Part shown: one piece after another, positions 1 through 12,012 of the stretch
Layout of the letters: the number at the start of each line of letters is the position of its first letter
How positions within the stretch are numbered: the first letter of the stretch is position 1
NCBI RefSeq assembly: GCF_029227915.1
Contig: NC_079887.1
Location: forward strand, 12,026,001-12,090,000
DNA from: Hydractinia symbiolongicarpus
Lineage: Eukaryota; Cnidaria; Hydrozoa; Anthoathecata; Hydractiniidae
DNA: 64,000 nucleotides
Reading direction: 5' to 3'
Made by a program: the position numbers and the translations under genes
The notes under the pieces: model-generated
The model's database searches: none
Told to the model about the DNA's origin: nothing
What the model saw: only the letters and a program-made list of their open reading frames with translations

Positions 1-500
1 GTCTATTGTTAGCCCTACTTATGCCTATTATTTTAAAGTTTCTATTCACTTTGGTATTAAAGCTTTTTATCTTTTTATCTTCTATTTTTTTATTCTGAAT
101 TGTGGCGATCTAGATAGCTCATTAAAGAAGCCAAAGCTCTAGCTCTGGGAATAAAGTAAAAGTAGCCAAACAAAATTCCTAAATATTAATTCTTATGCTA
201 ATTGCAGTAATTTTGCAAAATAAAATATCGAGTGATATCTTTAGCTGGACTTAAAACATAAAGTTTTTTTGAAATGGGGTAATACGCTGATACCCCTGTT
301 CGCCAAGTTTTTTGTCCGGTCCTAACGACAAACTGTGTTTCGAAAAAGGCTGTTGCGTCTATGCGACGCGATTTACCTGTACTAAGGGGTCAGCACACTT
401 TTATCGGGAACAAATTCTGCAAAATAAAAAAAATGTTGGTCGAATCATTTTGTGTGTTTTTACTTTATCTTTATCTTGGATTTATTCAATTTAATTTAAA
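1..500. repeat. Copy of the 33.7-37.2 kb interspersed repeat family
   Basis: The left edge shares blocks with the repeats at 33.7-34.7 kb and 35.0-37.2 kb. Shared phrases include 'aaagtagccaaa', 'aattcttatgctaatt', 'gcaaaataaa' and the 'tacctgtactaa' type motif. The copy is cut by the window edge and has no plausible reading frame. About 130 bases of unremarkable AT-rich sequence follow before the next element. Confidence 0.5.
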
Positions 501-633
501 ATATTCAAAATAAGCAATTCGATTAATTCAATACTGTGTAATATGGAACAAGCGTAAGTCTGCCTTAATGCTAGCTAAAAATAATAAAAAATCATCATAA
601 CTCAAACTGAAAAGGGCAAGTGTCAGTAACTAT

Positions 634-1254
634 ATAGGTGAATATTTATCATAGCACATCCGTATTTCATTCTCAACAGAGAATGGTTCACCCTGATCAG
701 ACCTCTGATCATGACGGGCGAGTATAATGCGTGTAAGTCATATTGAAGAAGAACTACTTTGTTCATCACTAACATCCTGTCAGGCAGTGAGCGGGAATCG
801 ATCTGCGGTCCCCAGAACTGGGAGCCGCAGACAAACCCACTACACTACGTGCGACAATATGTTAGTGATGAACTCAGATAGTTTATCCGGATGGTGTATA
901 CATATAGGTGAATATTTATCATAGCACATCCCGCTCACTGCTTGGCAGTATGTTAGTGATGAACAAAGTAGTTCTTCTTCAATATGACTTACACGCATTA
1001 TACTCGTCCGTCATGATCAGAGGTCTGATCGGGGTGAACCATTCTCTGTTGAGAATGAAATACCGATGTGCTATGATAAATATTCACCCATATGTATACA
1101 CCATCCGGATAAACCAACTGAGTTCATCACTAACATATTGCCGCACGTAGTGTAGTGGGTTTGTCTGCGGCTCCCAGTTCTGGGGACCGCAGATCGAATC
1201 CTGCTCACTGCTTGGCAGTATGTTAGTGATGAACAAAGTAGTTGTTCTTCAATA
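634..1254. mobile_element. Composite inverted-repeat element with tRNA-like core and 11-13 bp target duplication
   Basis: The 13-base string TGTCAGTAACTAT flanks this block at 621-633 and 1255-1267, so the block appears to have inserted as one unit. Inside, segment X (about 636-796) and segment Y (about 797-908) run forward, followed by a 26-base restart of X. Then come inverted X (about 931-1089), inverted Y (about 1090-1201) and a partial inverted X. It therefore looks like two tandem-dimer units joined tail to tail. Inverted Y holds a hairpin (CTGCGG...CCGCAG) between an A-box-like 'TAGTGTAGTGG' and a B-box-like 'GATCGAATCC', which suggests a tRNA-derived SINE core. A foldback MITE is the alternative reading. 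Confidence 0.6.
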
Positions 1255-1267
1255 TGTCAGTAACTAT

Positions 1268-4200
1268 CTGTTGTTTTTTTAGTCGCACTACCCCCGGATC
1301 CAAATAAAGAACAAAAGAGTAAAGAATTAACAAATCGCAATATTTTACTCCTTTTATCTCTTTTGCAACTCTTTTGAAACTTGACGAATTTTCATTTATT
1401 ATCATAATAAAAATATCAAAGACTAGTCGATATATGATCTTCCCCCTCCTTTATAAAGAGATTGATTTCATGTATCCGTAGTCGATATAAAAATTCACCT
1501 AGGGACAGCTATTGCTACTGCGGCTGCGGTAATATTTTACGTAGGACAGACAAAATACGGGTATTATTAATATAGAGAAGTGCGATACAGTTACTAAATC
1601 CCCAGTGTCTCATTTCCTATCAGCCATATGGACCACCTTTTTTTTCCAATGCAGTGCTATAAAGTAGCGTAGTTATTCACCAATACTGTTAACGGAACAA
1701 TTTTTAAAAAGGGACCTATTGATTAAGCGATGTTATTCACGAATACTATTTATATTCTAATTTTTTAGGAGTTAAAACAAAAGCTGTAAAGATATTTCGA
1801 GAGGCCAACGCAGATATCATATATAGTAAAATAAATCATTAGACAAGCTAAATATACAAGATAGTATAGTATTATATCGAATTTTTTTTTACTTAAGTTG
1901 TTTTGAAATGGTGCCTTTTGTTGCAATTTGTTATAGAAGCACGTCTATGATTTCATGCAATAACCTCACACTTATAGTTTTAAGTGCAAGTCTTCTATTA
2001 TTATTACCTTCTTTCACTTTTTTATGACCATACAGTGAGATCTATTAATCTCTCTGCTGTTTCAGGAACGCACTACGTGTTTTTAGTAGCTAGCAACTAT
2101 TGCCAGTTTAATTTAGGTAAATAAAATAGATAAATGGTTTGTTGTTCTGAAAACATGACCCATTACCATAAAATATAACTATCTAATTGTAAAACTGTTT
2201 TCACGCAAGCGACGCACGATAAGTAACACAATGTTTTGCCAGCGATCATTTAATATGAAAGATTTTTTGCTTTAATGCAAGGCGCGTTAAAGAAAAAAAG
2301 GAGCTAAGCAAGAAATCACTGCCTTTAGTTTGGTCACTTACTGTGGCGAGTTTCATAGTCTTAGCGTTTGTCTTTCTCTAAATTTTGAAGTGAGTAAGTT
2401 ACCAACCACTCCGACACCCCTTACTTCAAACTCCTACTACGCAAAAAATTTTAAAATTGCAATATATTGATTGTTGTAATTTAGAAGAAAAGGCTGTATT
2501 TCTTTGGCATACTTGTATAGACGATGATTATTTGTATGTTTAGACGTTGAAGTTACTTCAAGACTTTCTACTATACAGCGCCAGAACAAACAAATTTTAT
2601 TTTAAATTTATACAGTTTTTCGCATCGGAATGGGATAAAAAGACAACAATCGTTTCCAAAATGTGTATGCGTACACACTCTCATATAAAACATACGCCTT
2701 TATGCCAATGCGTAGCCAGGGAAGTAAAGACAATAAATAGAAAAGAAAGAGTACTTTAGGGACTTTTCGCATGACAATGCGTGTTGGAAAGAAAAGGACG
2801 AAATTTAAAGGGAATGACACAAAATGACCATTTCATGGTTACATAACAAAACGAGTAATCATTTTAAAATACTTTTTGTGTATTCACCGCCACTAAAGAT
2901 GCAACTTTCACACGCATGTGGCGTGAAAAACATTTTTAGGTTAGAATGTTAAAATAAATAATAACTTTGCATATGCACAATAGAAAATAAAAGACAAAAA
3001 GATGGAGCAGGCATAGTTTGCTGTACGTTGTTGTTTTATAAAATATTCTTTTTATAGTTAGTGCATATGGTAGTTGAGTTTCATCAATATTATAATTGTA
3101 TCAAACAGTAGTTGTTGCTTGTTTTTTTAAAGCAATCACAATTATACTTAAGAACTTGGTGTCATTACAAATCTAAATTCAACGAGTTATAATAACCTTT
3201 TCTTGCAGACACAAGAAAAAAACATAGGCGAGAGCTACCGGCGCCCAAACCTTCGATCCTACGCAGAAGTTTAAAATGGCGCATTTTAAACTGTTGCTTG
3301 TGCTGTTGTCTACACTTCTTGCTTAGTAATTGGGTTTATTTGTTGCAATTTTTACTATACCTGGCAAAAATGGTGCATATTTGGGTACCCTACATCAAAG
3401 AGAAGTAAAGAGCTCAGTATTTATATATTTCCGTTACTAAATTCTGATGTAAACAAGAAATGGGGGAACGAACTTAATAGCATCAGTACGAATGATGGGG
3501 TCATTAATTGATCATCAGAAGAAGAGCTACCTCATCTCAATTTTCCACAAAAAGTACATATTGGTCAAACCACTTCAAAAGCTCCTCCATCCTGCAATTC
3601 AATTTAAAAACAGGAAAACTTCAATATTATCTAAGATCTTTCACCGCCTCCTTCTCCAACCACTATATATAAAAATTTCTTTGACTTCAATCAACGGATT
3701 TTGTAACTGTCATTGAGTAGCTGTTGGCATATTGACATTCAATATACACTAGTTATTGTTACATGTACTTCATCTCGCCACATCATCCCAAAGTATGAAA
3801 TATTCATTGGGAGTATTTGGATAGATGTTACCTCATAACATTACTTTTTCACACTTTATAACAGAACTTAATGGTTATGAATTGTGTGTTGGTATTGCTG
3901 CACCAGATTATGTTATTCCCAAAAAGTTTGGTTGCTTGACATTTTAACAAAAAACATTCAAGTCGAATCTTCACCAAAATCAATATTATCGCTTAAATAT
4001 TTGCAGTACTTTAACTTTACCTACGAAACCTAATCCTTGTGCTAATTTAAAGAACGTAACGGAAAATATAAATCATCTACTGCCCAGAAAGAAAGTTAAA
4101 ATCACCTATTAAATTTACTTCTCCTGAACGTATAAGTTAACCATTTAAAGTCATCGATTTAGGGTGCAAACAACTAACAGCTCAATTAATGAAAATGATG

Positions 4201-5425
4201 ACTACGACTCAAATTAAAAATGGTAATGAAAGTCGTTTATTAATTTCTGATTTAGTTACACTGTTCAGTTGTTGCGACAAAAAAAATGCAACACCATTTA
4301 TGATTTTTCTTTGTAAAGAGCAGAAAAGGTATATTCAAAACTTTTTAACTAACTAGTGTCAGGTACCACCCAATAATTGTTAAATTTTGTCTAAATTTGG
4401 CTGCAAAATTCTGCTTATTTGACTGATAGTGTTTAAATAACCACATACTCTACCAGGCCAAATCCAGTTGTATTGTTCCCATGCAATCATCCAGCACTTT
4501 TGTAAGATATATTAGGATATTTCTTTGCATTTTAATTATAATTTGGATAAGATTCTGTGCAGAGCTCCAAATTCATGAAATTCATGAAATGCAAATTGAA
4601 ATAGCATTTAAACTTTTGGAATAAAAATAAAACCTTTTTGGCTATATATCTAGCACTGTACCACTCAATGACTATTTGTAAATGTATCTTCATTAAAGGT
4701 AAGCACGCATGATAGAGCAGGTTTATACAGCTTTATTATTAACTGATAGCTATTTGCTCAAATTGTCTAAAAAGTCTTAACGACGAGCTTTGTACAGCAC
4801 GTTATAATTCTTAACTTCGTAGAAATCATAAAGATTGCTCTAAATACAAACAAATAACATTGCCGCAGAATCGAATTCGTCCTATGCTTATAACTTCGCG
4901 TAATATTTCTCGCTATAGATAAACAAAAAGGTTTATATTGTATTAGGAGTGAATTAGAAAGAAAATTACTGTTGTACAGATAGCTAGAATCGACTTTAGA
5001 ATTACATGCAGCTGCATTTCACAAAAATAATTAAAACAACTAAGTTTAAGTTTGTAGACTTTACAGCTTTTAACTTATAAAATGATTGCAGGGGAGATCT
5101 GTCTCATTAATTTTGAAGAGGATTGCAGAAACATCCACACCCAAACATAAAGCTGACAATGAAGATAGACCCCCCTCGTTTCCTGGACACTGAAATTTTT
5201 CACTTTGGCAACGGTTTCAAAACGAACGTTCATAGAAAAGAAAACAAACTACCCTATTCGGTAAACTGTACATGATAGATACCGTGATCCTCTGTAAAAC
5301 GGAGATTAATATATATCGCAGCTCAGCTATGCGTTGTAGCTCCAGAGCTAACGGAGAACGATGATAACCGCTTGCGGTTGTTATTGCAGCAATAACCGTG
5401 AGGTGATTTCGAAATTTCAATCAAT
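1268..5425. other. Gene-free AT-rich stretch with decayed fragments
   Basis: No gene can be supported here. A possible worn minus-strand Helitron lies at about 1423-1578: CTAG after an A at 1423, with 'gacagacaaaatacggg' and 'tatagaga' near the other end. It lacks a clear terminal hairpin. The 3480-4350 stretch has a less AT-rich, coding-like texture with stops in every frame, and I cannot name it. The remainder is plain AT-rich sequence. Confidence 0.4.
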
Positions 5426-6231
5426 ATGGCGTCGTCAATACGGTCTGATTCTGATATTTCAGAATCATTCTCTCAGGAAATGTTTGAAGGTGATGCTTCT
5501 TTATTCTTTGTTTTCTCGCTGAAATAGGTTGCAAAATCAAGAGATAAGCTAACGGACTTTGTCTTTACTATCCCAAGCTTAGGACAAACATGCCTAAAAA
5601 GGTTTTTGAGATGGTGCTTGTGTGCTAAGCTAACTAGCTAATAGAGACTTATAACAGCTAGAGTAGGCTTACACCCCACCATAACATGGTTCCTGCTCCC
5701 GACTCTCAACCAACACAGCACCACCCTATGTGATAGTCTGTCCTCTCTTTATCTTTTTACATATTGAAGCAACATGTTGTAGCTCCCCACAGCAACATTA
5801 AAAAAATGTTCCCATCATCAATCAATGGGGGATGGTGTGGGTCGTGTTTGCAGGGAGAGAGGGGTATGGGGGAAGGACAAGAGAAGTCTGGTGGGTGAAA
5901 GGACAAGAAAAGAGTATAGCTATAGTTTATCAGTGCCAGTTGTATATAAATGAGTTACAATGTTTACATATTTTGCAGCATTTTCGCCCATGCTTTTAAT
6001 GGATTTCTTTGTTATATTTTCAGTGGTCTCTATAAACTTTTGCGTGACAGGCAGAAAAATGCTAGAGCTGCTAAGGAGAGTGATACTTTCTAACGAATTT
6101 CTTCTGACGGAAACGTTGCTAGGGCTTTAAACTATTATTGAGTGTAGATTGATACTACTTATATATACCTTCTGATTCCACATTCATTGTATAAAAAATA
6201 GACTTGACAAGACTTTGTGTTAACTAGCCTC
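5426..6231. other. Possible isolated exons and a repeat shared with 54.3 kb
   Basis: A short open stretch starts at an ATG at 5426, is rich in Ser/Asp/Glu, and meets a possible donor (AAG|GTGATG). Another exon-like piece follows a 'ttttcag' near 6023. The phases do not give a convincing protein. The section about 6095-6190 ('tttcttctgacgg', 'taaactattattga', 'ccttctgatt') recurs in diverged form at about 54375-54445, so much of this is probably repeat DNA. I do not call a gene. Confidence 0.3.
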
Positions 6232-6369
6232 TGCATCTCCCTCACATGGTGGGTTAACCTAGCGCTATCGTAGCATTCATTTGCCCATATTGAATTGCTG
6301 CCAAGGGGAATCGAACCCCATTTTCTCGCACAAAGTGCCAGAGTTATAACCACAAGCTATGGTGCCATT
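6232..6369 (-). mobile_element. tRNA-derived SINE, 5' portion, diverged
   Basis: Read on the minus strand it gives an A-box-like 'agcttgtggttataac', a B box 'GGTTCGATTCC', then 'attcaatatgggc', 'ggttaaccca' and 'catgtgaggga'. The same words occur in the same order in the longer SINE at 55247-55641, so the two are copies of one family. The acceptor-stem pairing and the length after the B box fit a SINE head rather than a working tRNA gene. Confidence 0.7.
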
Positions 6370-8300
6370 GAAAATGGTTAACTATTCTGTTACTGGCTAA
6401 TTATCAGTTCTCCTTGAGTGCCTAATTTTCTTGAAAATCTTTCTTGAACTCACCCAAAGTATCACAAAATATTTTTCTAAGATTTCTTAGAAAAGACTTG
6501 ATTTTTAAAAATCTCACTAAAAGGACCATCGATTTATCAAATCCGCAAGTTTATTTTGTGTTTAGCCTTTTTTGTTTCAACTTGTTGAATTCACTTCATC
6601 AATTTAAAATTTCAGAAGTATTTTCAGAAAAATGTAAGTAATCAGACTCTCCAAAGAGAAATTCAAATTTGAGAAATCGAATCAAAAAAGGATAACAAAC
6701 AATTAAATTTTTTAAATTCAATAAATCGATTTCGACAAAATAAATCCTGTATTGTCCACAGGTTTCAAAGTCATGGATTGCCTGCTTAATACGTTACTTG
6801 TTTAACAAAAATATTTATATATATTTATACATATAATATGCCTTGTGCATCACATGGCATTGATTTGTATCTTTTTAATAAATTCCCTTTTCAAATTATT
6901 GAGGCAAAGAGAGGTTAAAAAGGCAATAACCTAATGAAATTTCAGTTCATGGCAAAATTGTATTCTTGTTTCTCATTCTTAAAACGTATTTTCTTTTTCA
7001 AATCAGCTGTCATCAAACCATGCACCATCAACATTTAAACAAATCTTTAACAGGAGAGTAAATTCTAAAGGCCTAAATACTGAAATATTTAAACCCTAAT
7101 ATGTATTTATCGCTGAACTAATTAACAATGAACTACTTCCTTCATTTAAATGGAGCTCGTTCAAAAGTTATTATATTCGAATCGCCAAGTTTATACATAA
7201 CAAGATTTGTATTCTGAAATTTCCAGAATTTCCTGATCCGTTTTTATTTTTTTTTAAATTTTATTTTATTTTTTACTTATTAGATTATATTTTAACATTG
7301 CAGGTTAGCTACAATAATAATTGAGAATTGGGATACTCGGTGATTTGTTTACCCCATAATTCTCCGTTTTCAAGGTCCGCTTCAAATTTCTATATCTTTC
7401 AGGCTATTGACGGAAATCTTCAAGCCGCAGGGATTCTTGTTTTATACATTATTTTTAACTATTTCCTAAATATATAGGCCTTAATACATAATAAAATGAT
7501 TTTATCCTAACACCAAAATTGCTGAGTCAGCAGAAATTTCTATCTAAAAATGTAAACAAGGAAACAATCGGCATCTACGAGACCAACTTTTTACAATCTC
7601 GTTATTTTTCACAAGCTTCTGTTTTTAAATAAACCTTGAGTTAACTCAGTTAAAACTGTGTGTGGAGCTTTTTGTTTTTTTCAAAATATTCTTTGTTTTA
7701 ATCCCCTGCCAGGGGCGGTGCCAAAATTTGGAGAGGGGGGGGGGCTTAGGCATAGTGAGAGATTTTGAGATTTTATTGACAATCAACGAGCGAAGCAAGT
7801 TGCCGAAACAGTTGGGGTCCAGGGAGGCGCTGTAAGCCCCCTGATGAGGTCCAACGCATTCTTAGAGTCCTAAGACACCTAAAACGGCTATACTTTGGAC
7901 TTTAGAAAAGCTTTGATTATTGGAAGAAAATAAGAAATTATTACTTAGTAAAAAAGTGAGGGGGCTGAACCTCCCTACTGTCGCCGCCCTTACCTGCTGC
8001 ATCGAACGCTGGTAAAACAACATCAATCGGAATAAAAAGATTTCAGCACTCCGTATTATGGCTGCATGTTCACCAAGCATGTTTAAAAATTTTAAAGTAA
8101 AACGAAATTGCTATCGGAAGCTAAAGCTCGTGCAGTGTAGCATAATAAAGATCGTCTTAAATTTCTACATAATGCGCCATCTTTGGTGTTATTAACTTTT
8201 ACCTTTAATAATTAAATCATTTCTTTTCTGTACAATTTCGCAAGCGCGTACACTAAAGGCCAGGATAAACTTGTATAATATCATTAAATATATTTTATAA
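6370..8300. other. Gene-free AT-rich stretch
   Basis: No supported gene. A GC-richer patch at about 7705-7870 with a G9 run and words such as 'gagcgaagcaag' and 'ggggtccaggg' is typical of repeat debris. Short open frames here lack family resemblance. Confidence 0.4.
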
Positions 8301-8437
8301 TCTACATTATAATATCCGTATACGTCTGTCCGTCTGTCCGTCACTCAAAATGGTAGCTTAGCTGCGCAAGAGATGCACGCAATGCGGTATAAAAAAGACG
8401 GGCGAACCCGTGCGTTTTTCCAAGGGCTAACCACTAG
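8301..8437 (+). mobile_element. Short non-autonomous Helitron (137 bp)
   Basis: It begins TC after an A at 8300 and ends CTAG before a T at 8438, the A|T insertion rule of Helitrons. The 5' part carries 'gtctgtccgtctgtccgtcac'-type repeats. The 3' part carries a worn version of the hairpin seen in its relatives (CCGTGGA...TCCACGG) followed by 'gctaacca' and CTAG. Related copies lie at 8678-9133, 42538-42668 and 44795 onward. Confidence 0.65.
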
Positions 8438-8677
8438 TACAGTATATTATCGTTATAATTTAATTTAAATTCACAATATTAACGCTAGCAGTTAATAGAT
8501 CTATTGTCACACATACAAAAGGCATTCGAAACCAGATCACCAATAGTATTATTAAAATCAAACTCGTTTGATTTCATTCAAATATTATAGCCATGCAGCA
8601 AATTATGAGGTTATGACGCACATGCCAGGTGTTAAAATTATACATATTATAGCTATATTATAAGAGATTATAAGCAA

Positions 8678-8791
8678 CTAGTCGTTAGCTCGTGGAAAAA
8701 TCCACGGGTTCACCCGTCGCAGCTTAGCTACCATTTTGCGTGACAGACAGACGGATGGACGGACAGACGTATACGGGCATTATAATATAGA
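8678..8791 (-). mobile_element. Helitron copy A of a tandem triplet
   Basis: On the minus strand it starts TCTATATTATAATG and ends with the CCGTGGATTTTTCCACGA-type hairpin and CTAG, before TT. The interior includes 'gcgtgacagacagacgg' and 'acgtatacggg', shared with the 8301 and 42538 copies. Its 5' TC abuts the CTAG of copy B with no spacer. Confidence 0.7.
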
Positions 8792-8963
8792 CTAGTCGTT
8801 AGCCCGCGCAAAAATCCACGGGTTCGCCCGTCCTTTAAATTTAGCCGTGGCAACAACGTGGATAAAAATATATCGCATTTGATATTCGTGTTTCCGTAGC
8901 ACGATTTTTTAACTCAGCGGGGTCCGCGCAGAGACAGACAGACGACGGCTATTATTATAGAGA
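8792..8963 (-). mobile_element. Helitron copy B of a tandem triplet
   Basis: On the minus strand it runs from TCTCTATAATAATAGCCG to CTAG at 8792-8795. The interior differs from copy A ('aactcagcggggtccgcgcagag', 'gatattcgtgtttccgta') but matches copy C closely, so A belongs to one subfamily and B and C to another. The terminal hairpin is slightly mismatched (cgcgcaaaaatccacggg). Confidence 0.65.
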
Positions 8964-9133
8964 AGCCGTTGCCCGTGGAAAAATCAACGGGTTCGCCCGT
9001 CCTTTATATTTACCCGTCGCAACAAAGCGGATAAAATATAATCCATTTGATATTCGTGTTTCCGTAACATGATTTTTTAACTCAGCGGGGGGTCTGCGCA
9101 GAGACAGACAGACGACGGCTATTATTATAGAGA
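8964..9133 (-). mobile_element. Helitron copy C of a tandem triplet
   Basis: It is nearly identical in layout to copy B and starts on the minus strand with TCTCTATAATAATAGCCG after an A (T at 9134 on the plus strand). At the junction with B the CTAG terminus is eroded to 'aag', but 'ccgttgcccgtggaaaaatc' still shows the 3' hairpin. About 245 bases of featureless AT-rich DNA then separate it from the Harbinger element. Confidence 0.6.
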
Positions 9134-9543
9134 TTATAACCATATTTTAAACATACTTTAAGAAATTATATTGATATTATAAGGTATATTTCAGTGATAT
9201 TATACAAGTGTATCAGGTCCTTTAAACTATATTCGGCAGAACTAATTAATTATACATGATTATAATTTAAAGAAGAATTGTTGAGGCTGAATATTTTTGG
9301 TGAAAGATAATAGTCCTTTAGCTAGAAAATTGTGACAAGTGTGTATGAAAACGAAATTTACTTCCATTCAAGCATATGTTTAAGGCGGATTTCCACCAGT
9401 GCGAATCTTTCTATCGCTCTAAAATTACACAAAATTTTAGTGCGACGGGAGTTCTACGCTGCAAATGAGTTTCAGTGCGATAGCATGCCAATACAAATTA
9501 TTTTTTGTGCGAAATTTTCTTATGTGAACACACACATTTCAAG

Positions 9544-10922
9544 ATGGCAGACAGTTCAGAAGAAGAAGCTGTAACTGACTGCCTTAATAGTCATCAGAAG
9601 TATAAGGAAAAGGAGACGAAGAAAATCGTTATTTTCTTGGGTTCGTCAAGTTTATAGAGAAAGAGAATTGAAAGGAGTGTATAATCAACTGCTTCAAGAA
9701 ATGAAATTGCACGATAGAGAATTTTACTTTAGGTATCTAGTAAATTTTAGTTCCAAGTTTGCTTCCTTTTGATAGTTATGGAGAGCATTTCTATTATTTC
9801 TTTCTTTGAAACTTTATTTAATATTTTATTTCATAGATTTCTTCGAATGTCTCCTGATAGATTCGAACATTTATTGTCTCTGGTAGGTCCATCAATCCAA
9901 AAAAGAGACACAAATTTTCAAATTCAATTCCTGCATCTGAAAGCTTGGCTCTTACTTTACGTTATCTTGCCTCAGGAGATTCTCAACAATCTCTATCATT
10001 CAACTTTCGCATTAGCGCGAGTGCTATTTCACGAATTCTGTCTGAAACAGCTGCAGCAATTTGGGAGAACCTAAGCGAATATGTAAGACCCCCTATGTCA
10101 AAAGAAGAGTGGTTAAGAATCGAAAATGAATTCGAAGACACGTGGAATTGCACACATTGTATAGGGGCAATCGATGGAAAACATATTGCCATGGAAAACC
10201 CTTCCAATTCAGGATCGCTCTATTACAATTACAAGGGGTTCTACAGCATCATACTGTTAGCAGTCTGTGATGCTAAGTACAACTTCATTCTCGTAGATGT
10301 AGGACAATATGGAAGTAACAACGACTGTGGTGTCTTATCAAAGAGTCAAATTGGAATGCAACTGGAAAATCAATCCCTTCAAATCCCACCACCTACGTCA
10401 CTAGCTGGATGTAAATTTGACCCATTACCTTATTTTCTAGTTGGAGATGAAGCTTTCTCCTTAAAGAAAAATATGATGCGCCCATATCCTGGCAAGCTAA
10501 ACGAGCCTGAGAGAGTATATAACTATCGCCTCTCTCGTGCCAGGTGTGTTATTGAAAACGCGTTGTTCGGCTTATTGCGGGCTAGATGGAGAATATTTAG
10601 CCGCCCAATAAAAGCATCGGTAAAAAATGTTGAAAATTTTACGCTCGGAGCAATTGCTTTACACAATTACTTACGCCAAACTGAAGCCGCAATGTATTGT
10701 CCAAATGGTTTTGTCGATACCACAGACACGAATGGGGAGATTACGCCTGGGGAATGGAGAAGACAGGTGGGGCAGAGCGAAGGACGTCTTTGTGACTTAT
10801 GTAATGTACGGGGCTCCCGGCCAGAAAGAAGTGCTACAGAAATGCGGGAAGCGATCAAGGATTTTGTGAATAGTGAAGAGGGTGCTGTTGAATGGCAGTA
10901 CCGACATGTAAGGCGTACATAA
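9544..10922 (+). pseudogene. HARBI1-like Harbinger transposase, two exons, frameshifted
   Basis: This is a DDE nuclease of the PIF/Harbinger superfamily. Exon 1 (ATG at 9544 to 9732) has an Arg/Lys-rich stretch, then WVRQVYRERE and QEMKLHDREF. A GT-AG intron (9733-9836) splits the codon before FLRMSPDRF. The large 3' frame from about 9921 carries LTLRYLASGDSQQSL, the first Asp in AIDGKH (77 residues after 9945), the second in VDVGQYGSNND and the Glu in VIENALFGLL, so the catalytic triad is intact. Two lesions break it. The ATG frame and the WVRQ frame are offset near 9580, and a one-base loss in a T run near 9920 separates RDTNF from the LTLRYL frame. These could be mutations or assembly errors. 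Confidence 0.8.
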
Positions 10923-10980
10923 ATATTTTGAAAAGACCTTTTACAATGTTGTATTTACAGTTTTTTTTTATGCAAAAAAA

Positions 10981-12012
10981 CTATTGTTTTTCATTCAACA
11001 AATTTGTGTAATACCCTTTATGATCGGTTTTATCTTCATGCAATGGCTGCTGTTGCTTGTATACGGGGCTTCCATAGGCGTTAAAATGGAGAGAATTACC
11101 AAAACTAGGAGTTGAGGGTGGGGACATCATGTGTAGCTGTCGTTTAGGCTGCGACCCATTCCAAGCCTTCATTTGACATTCATAGATTGCGGTTTGAATT
11201 TTGTGCTTTAGCATAATCTTGCTTCGCCCAGATACTTGTCTTAATTCTTCAGCAACCATTTCCCCAAACAGGCCATCTGCGTCCTTTTTAGCACTACCAC
11301 GTTGAGTTGCTTTCAATGCAAAAGCCTCGCCGATGCTCTTCAAAGCAAACGTTTCTGTTTCTTCTTTCGTACTCTTACGCCCGCTCCTCTTTGTTGAAGT
11401 AACAGATGGTGGATCAATAGTTGTCATCTTGGCCAAACTTGGTGATTTTGTAGCAGGGTCATTCTCGTTATTTAAATAATCTTCAACCGCTGCTTCCGAA
11501 TAAAAATCAATATCTTCCTCATCCTCCGGAGCCGCTATATTTTATTTTGTGTCTCTCATTTGATAATGCTTATCAAGCCAAGATAAAAAAGAGTATTCTT
11601 TCAAATCTTTGACACATGATTCAACGTCAGCCAAACCTGATCCCGATGCAGATTTCTTTTTTAGGTTATTCTTTTTCTTGCTGTATCTTTTTTTTAAGTT
11701 GTCCCATCTTCGAATAGCTTCACCTTAAAACAGTTGAATTTAAAAACATTTTTTTTCCAAATAAGTAATAGAACAAGCTGAATACGCTAAAGTTTTAACA
11801 GCGCAAAAAATGTAGCGCATTGAACTGACAAACAAGGATAAACTTTACCCTCTTCACATCCTAACTCCTCCTCAACATTCTTCCAAGCCTTTGCCACTCG
11901 ATCTTTTTCTCGATACTATTTGCAACTTTTGTCGTACAGACATGAAAAATTTCGAATAGCCTCTGCTAAATATTCATCTTCCCTTAAGTCGCACCTATTT
12001 GTTTTTCCCATT
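10981..12012 (-). pseudogene. Harbinger-associated MADF-domain protein, disrupted
   Basis: This is the partner gene that in Harbinger elements encodes a Myb/SANT or MADF DNA-binding protein helping the transposase reach its target. The ATG is at 12010-12012. The first exon gives EYLAEAIRNFSCLYDKSCK, an in-frame TAG, then VAKAWKNVEEELG, which is MADF texture. After an intron (about 11727-11847) comes AIRRWDNLKKRYSKKKNNL. A second in-frame stop (TAA near 11543) precedes an acidic linker and an open C-terminal frame of about 150 residues ending at 10981. That frame has a helical segment (VAEELRQVSGRSKIMLKHKI) and a Pro/Ser/Gln-rich tail. The two stops suggest decay, though the second might lie in an unrecognised intron. 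Confidence 0.65.

Noticed and set aside
5426-5525. First exon of a Ser/Asp-rich protein
   Set aside because: No second exon in compatible phase was recognised, and repeat DNA begins shortly after.
9769-10074. Separate 101-residue frame upstream of the Harbinger nuclease
   Set aside because: Its first part is intron and the middle is transposase exon 2 before the frameshift, so it is part of that gene.
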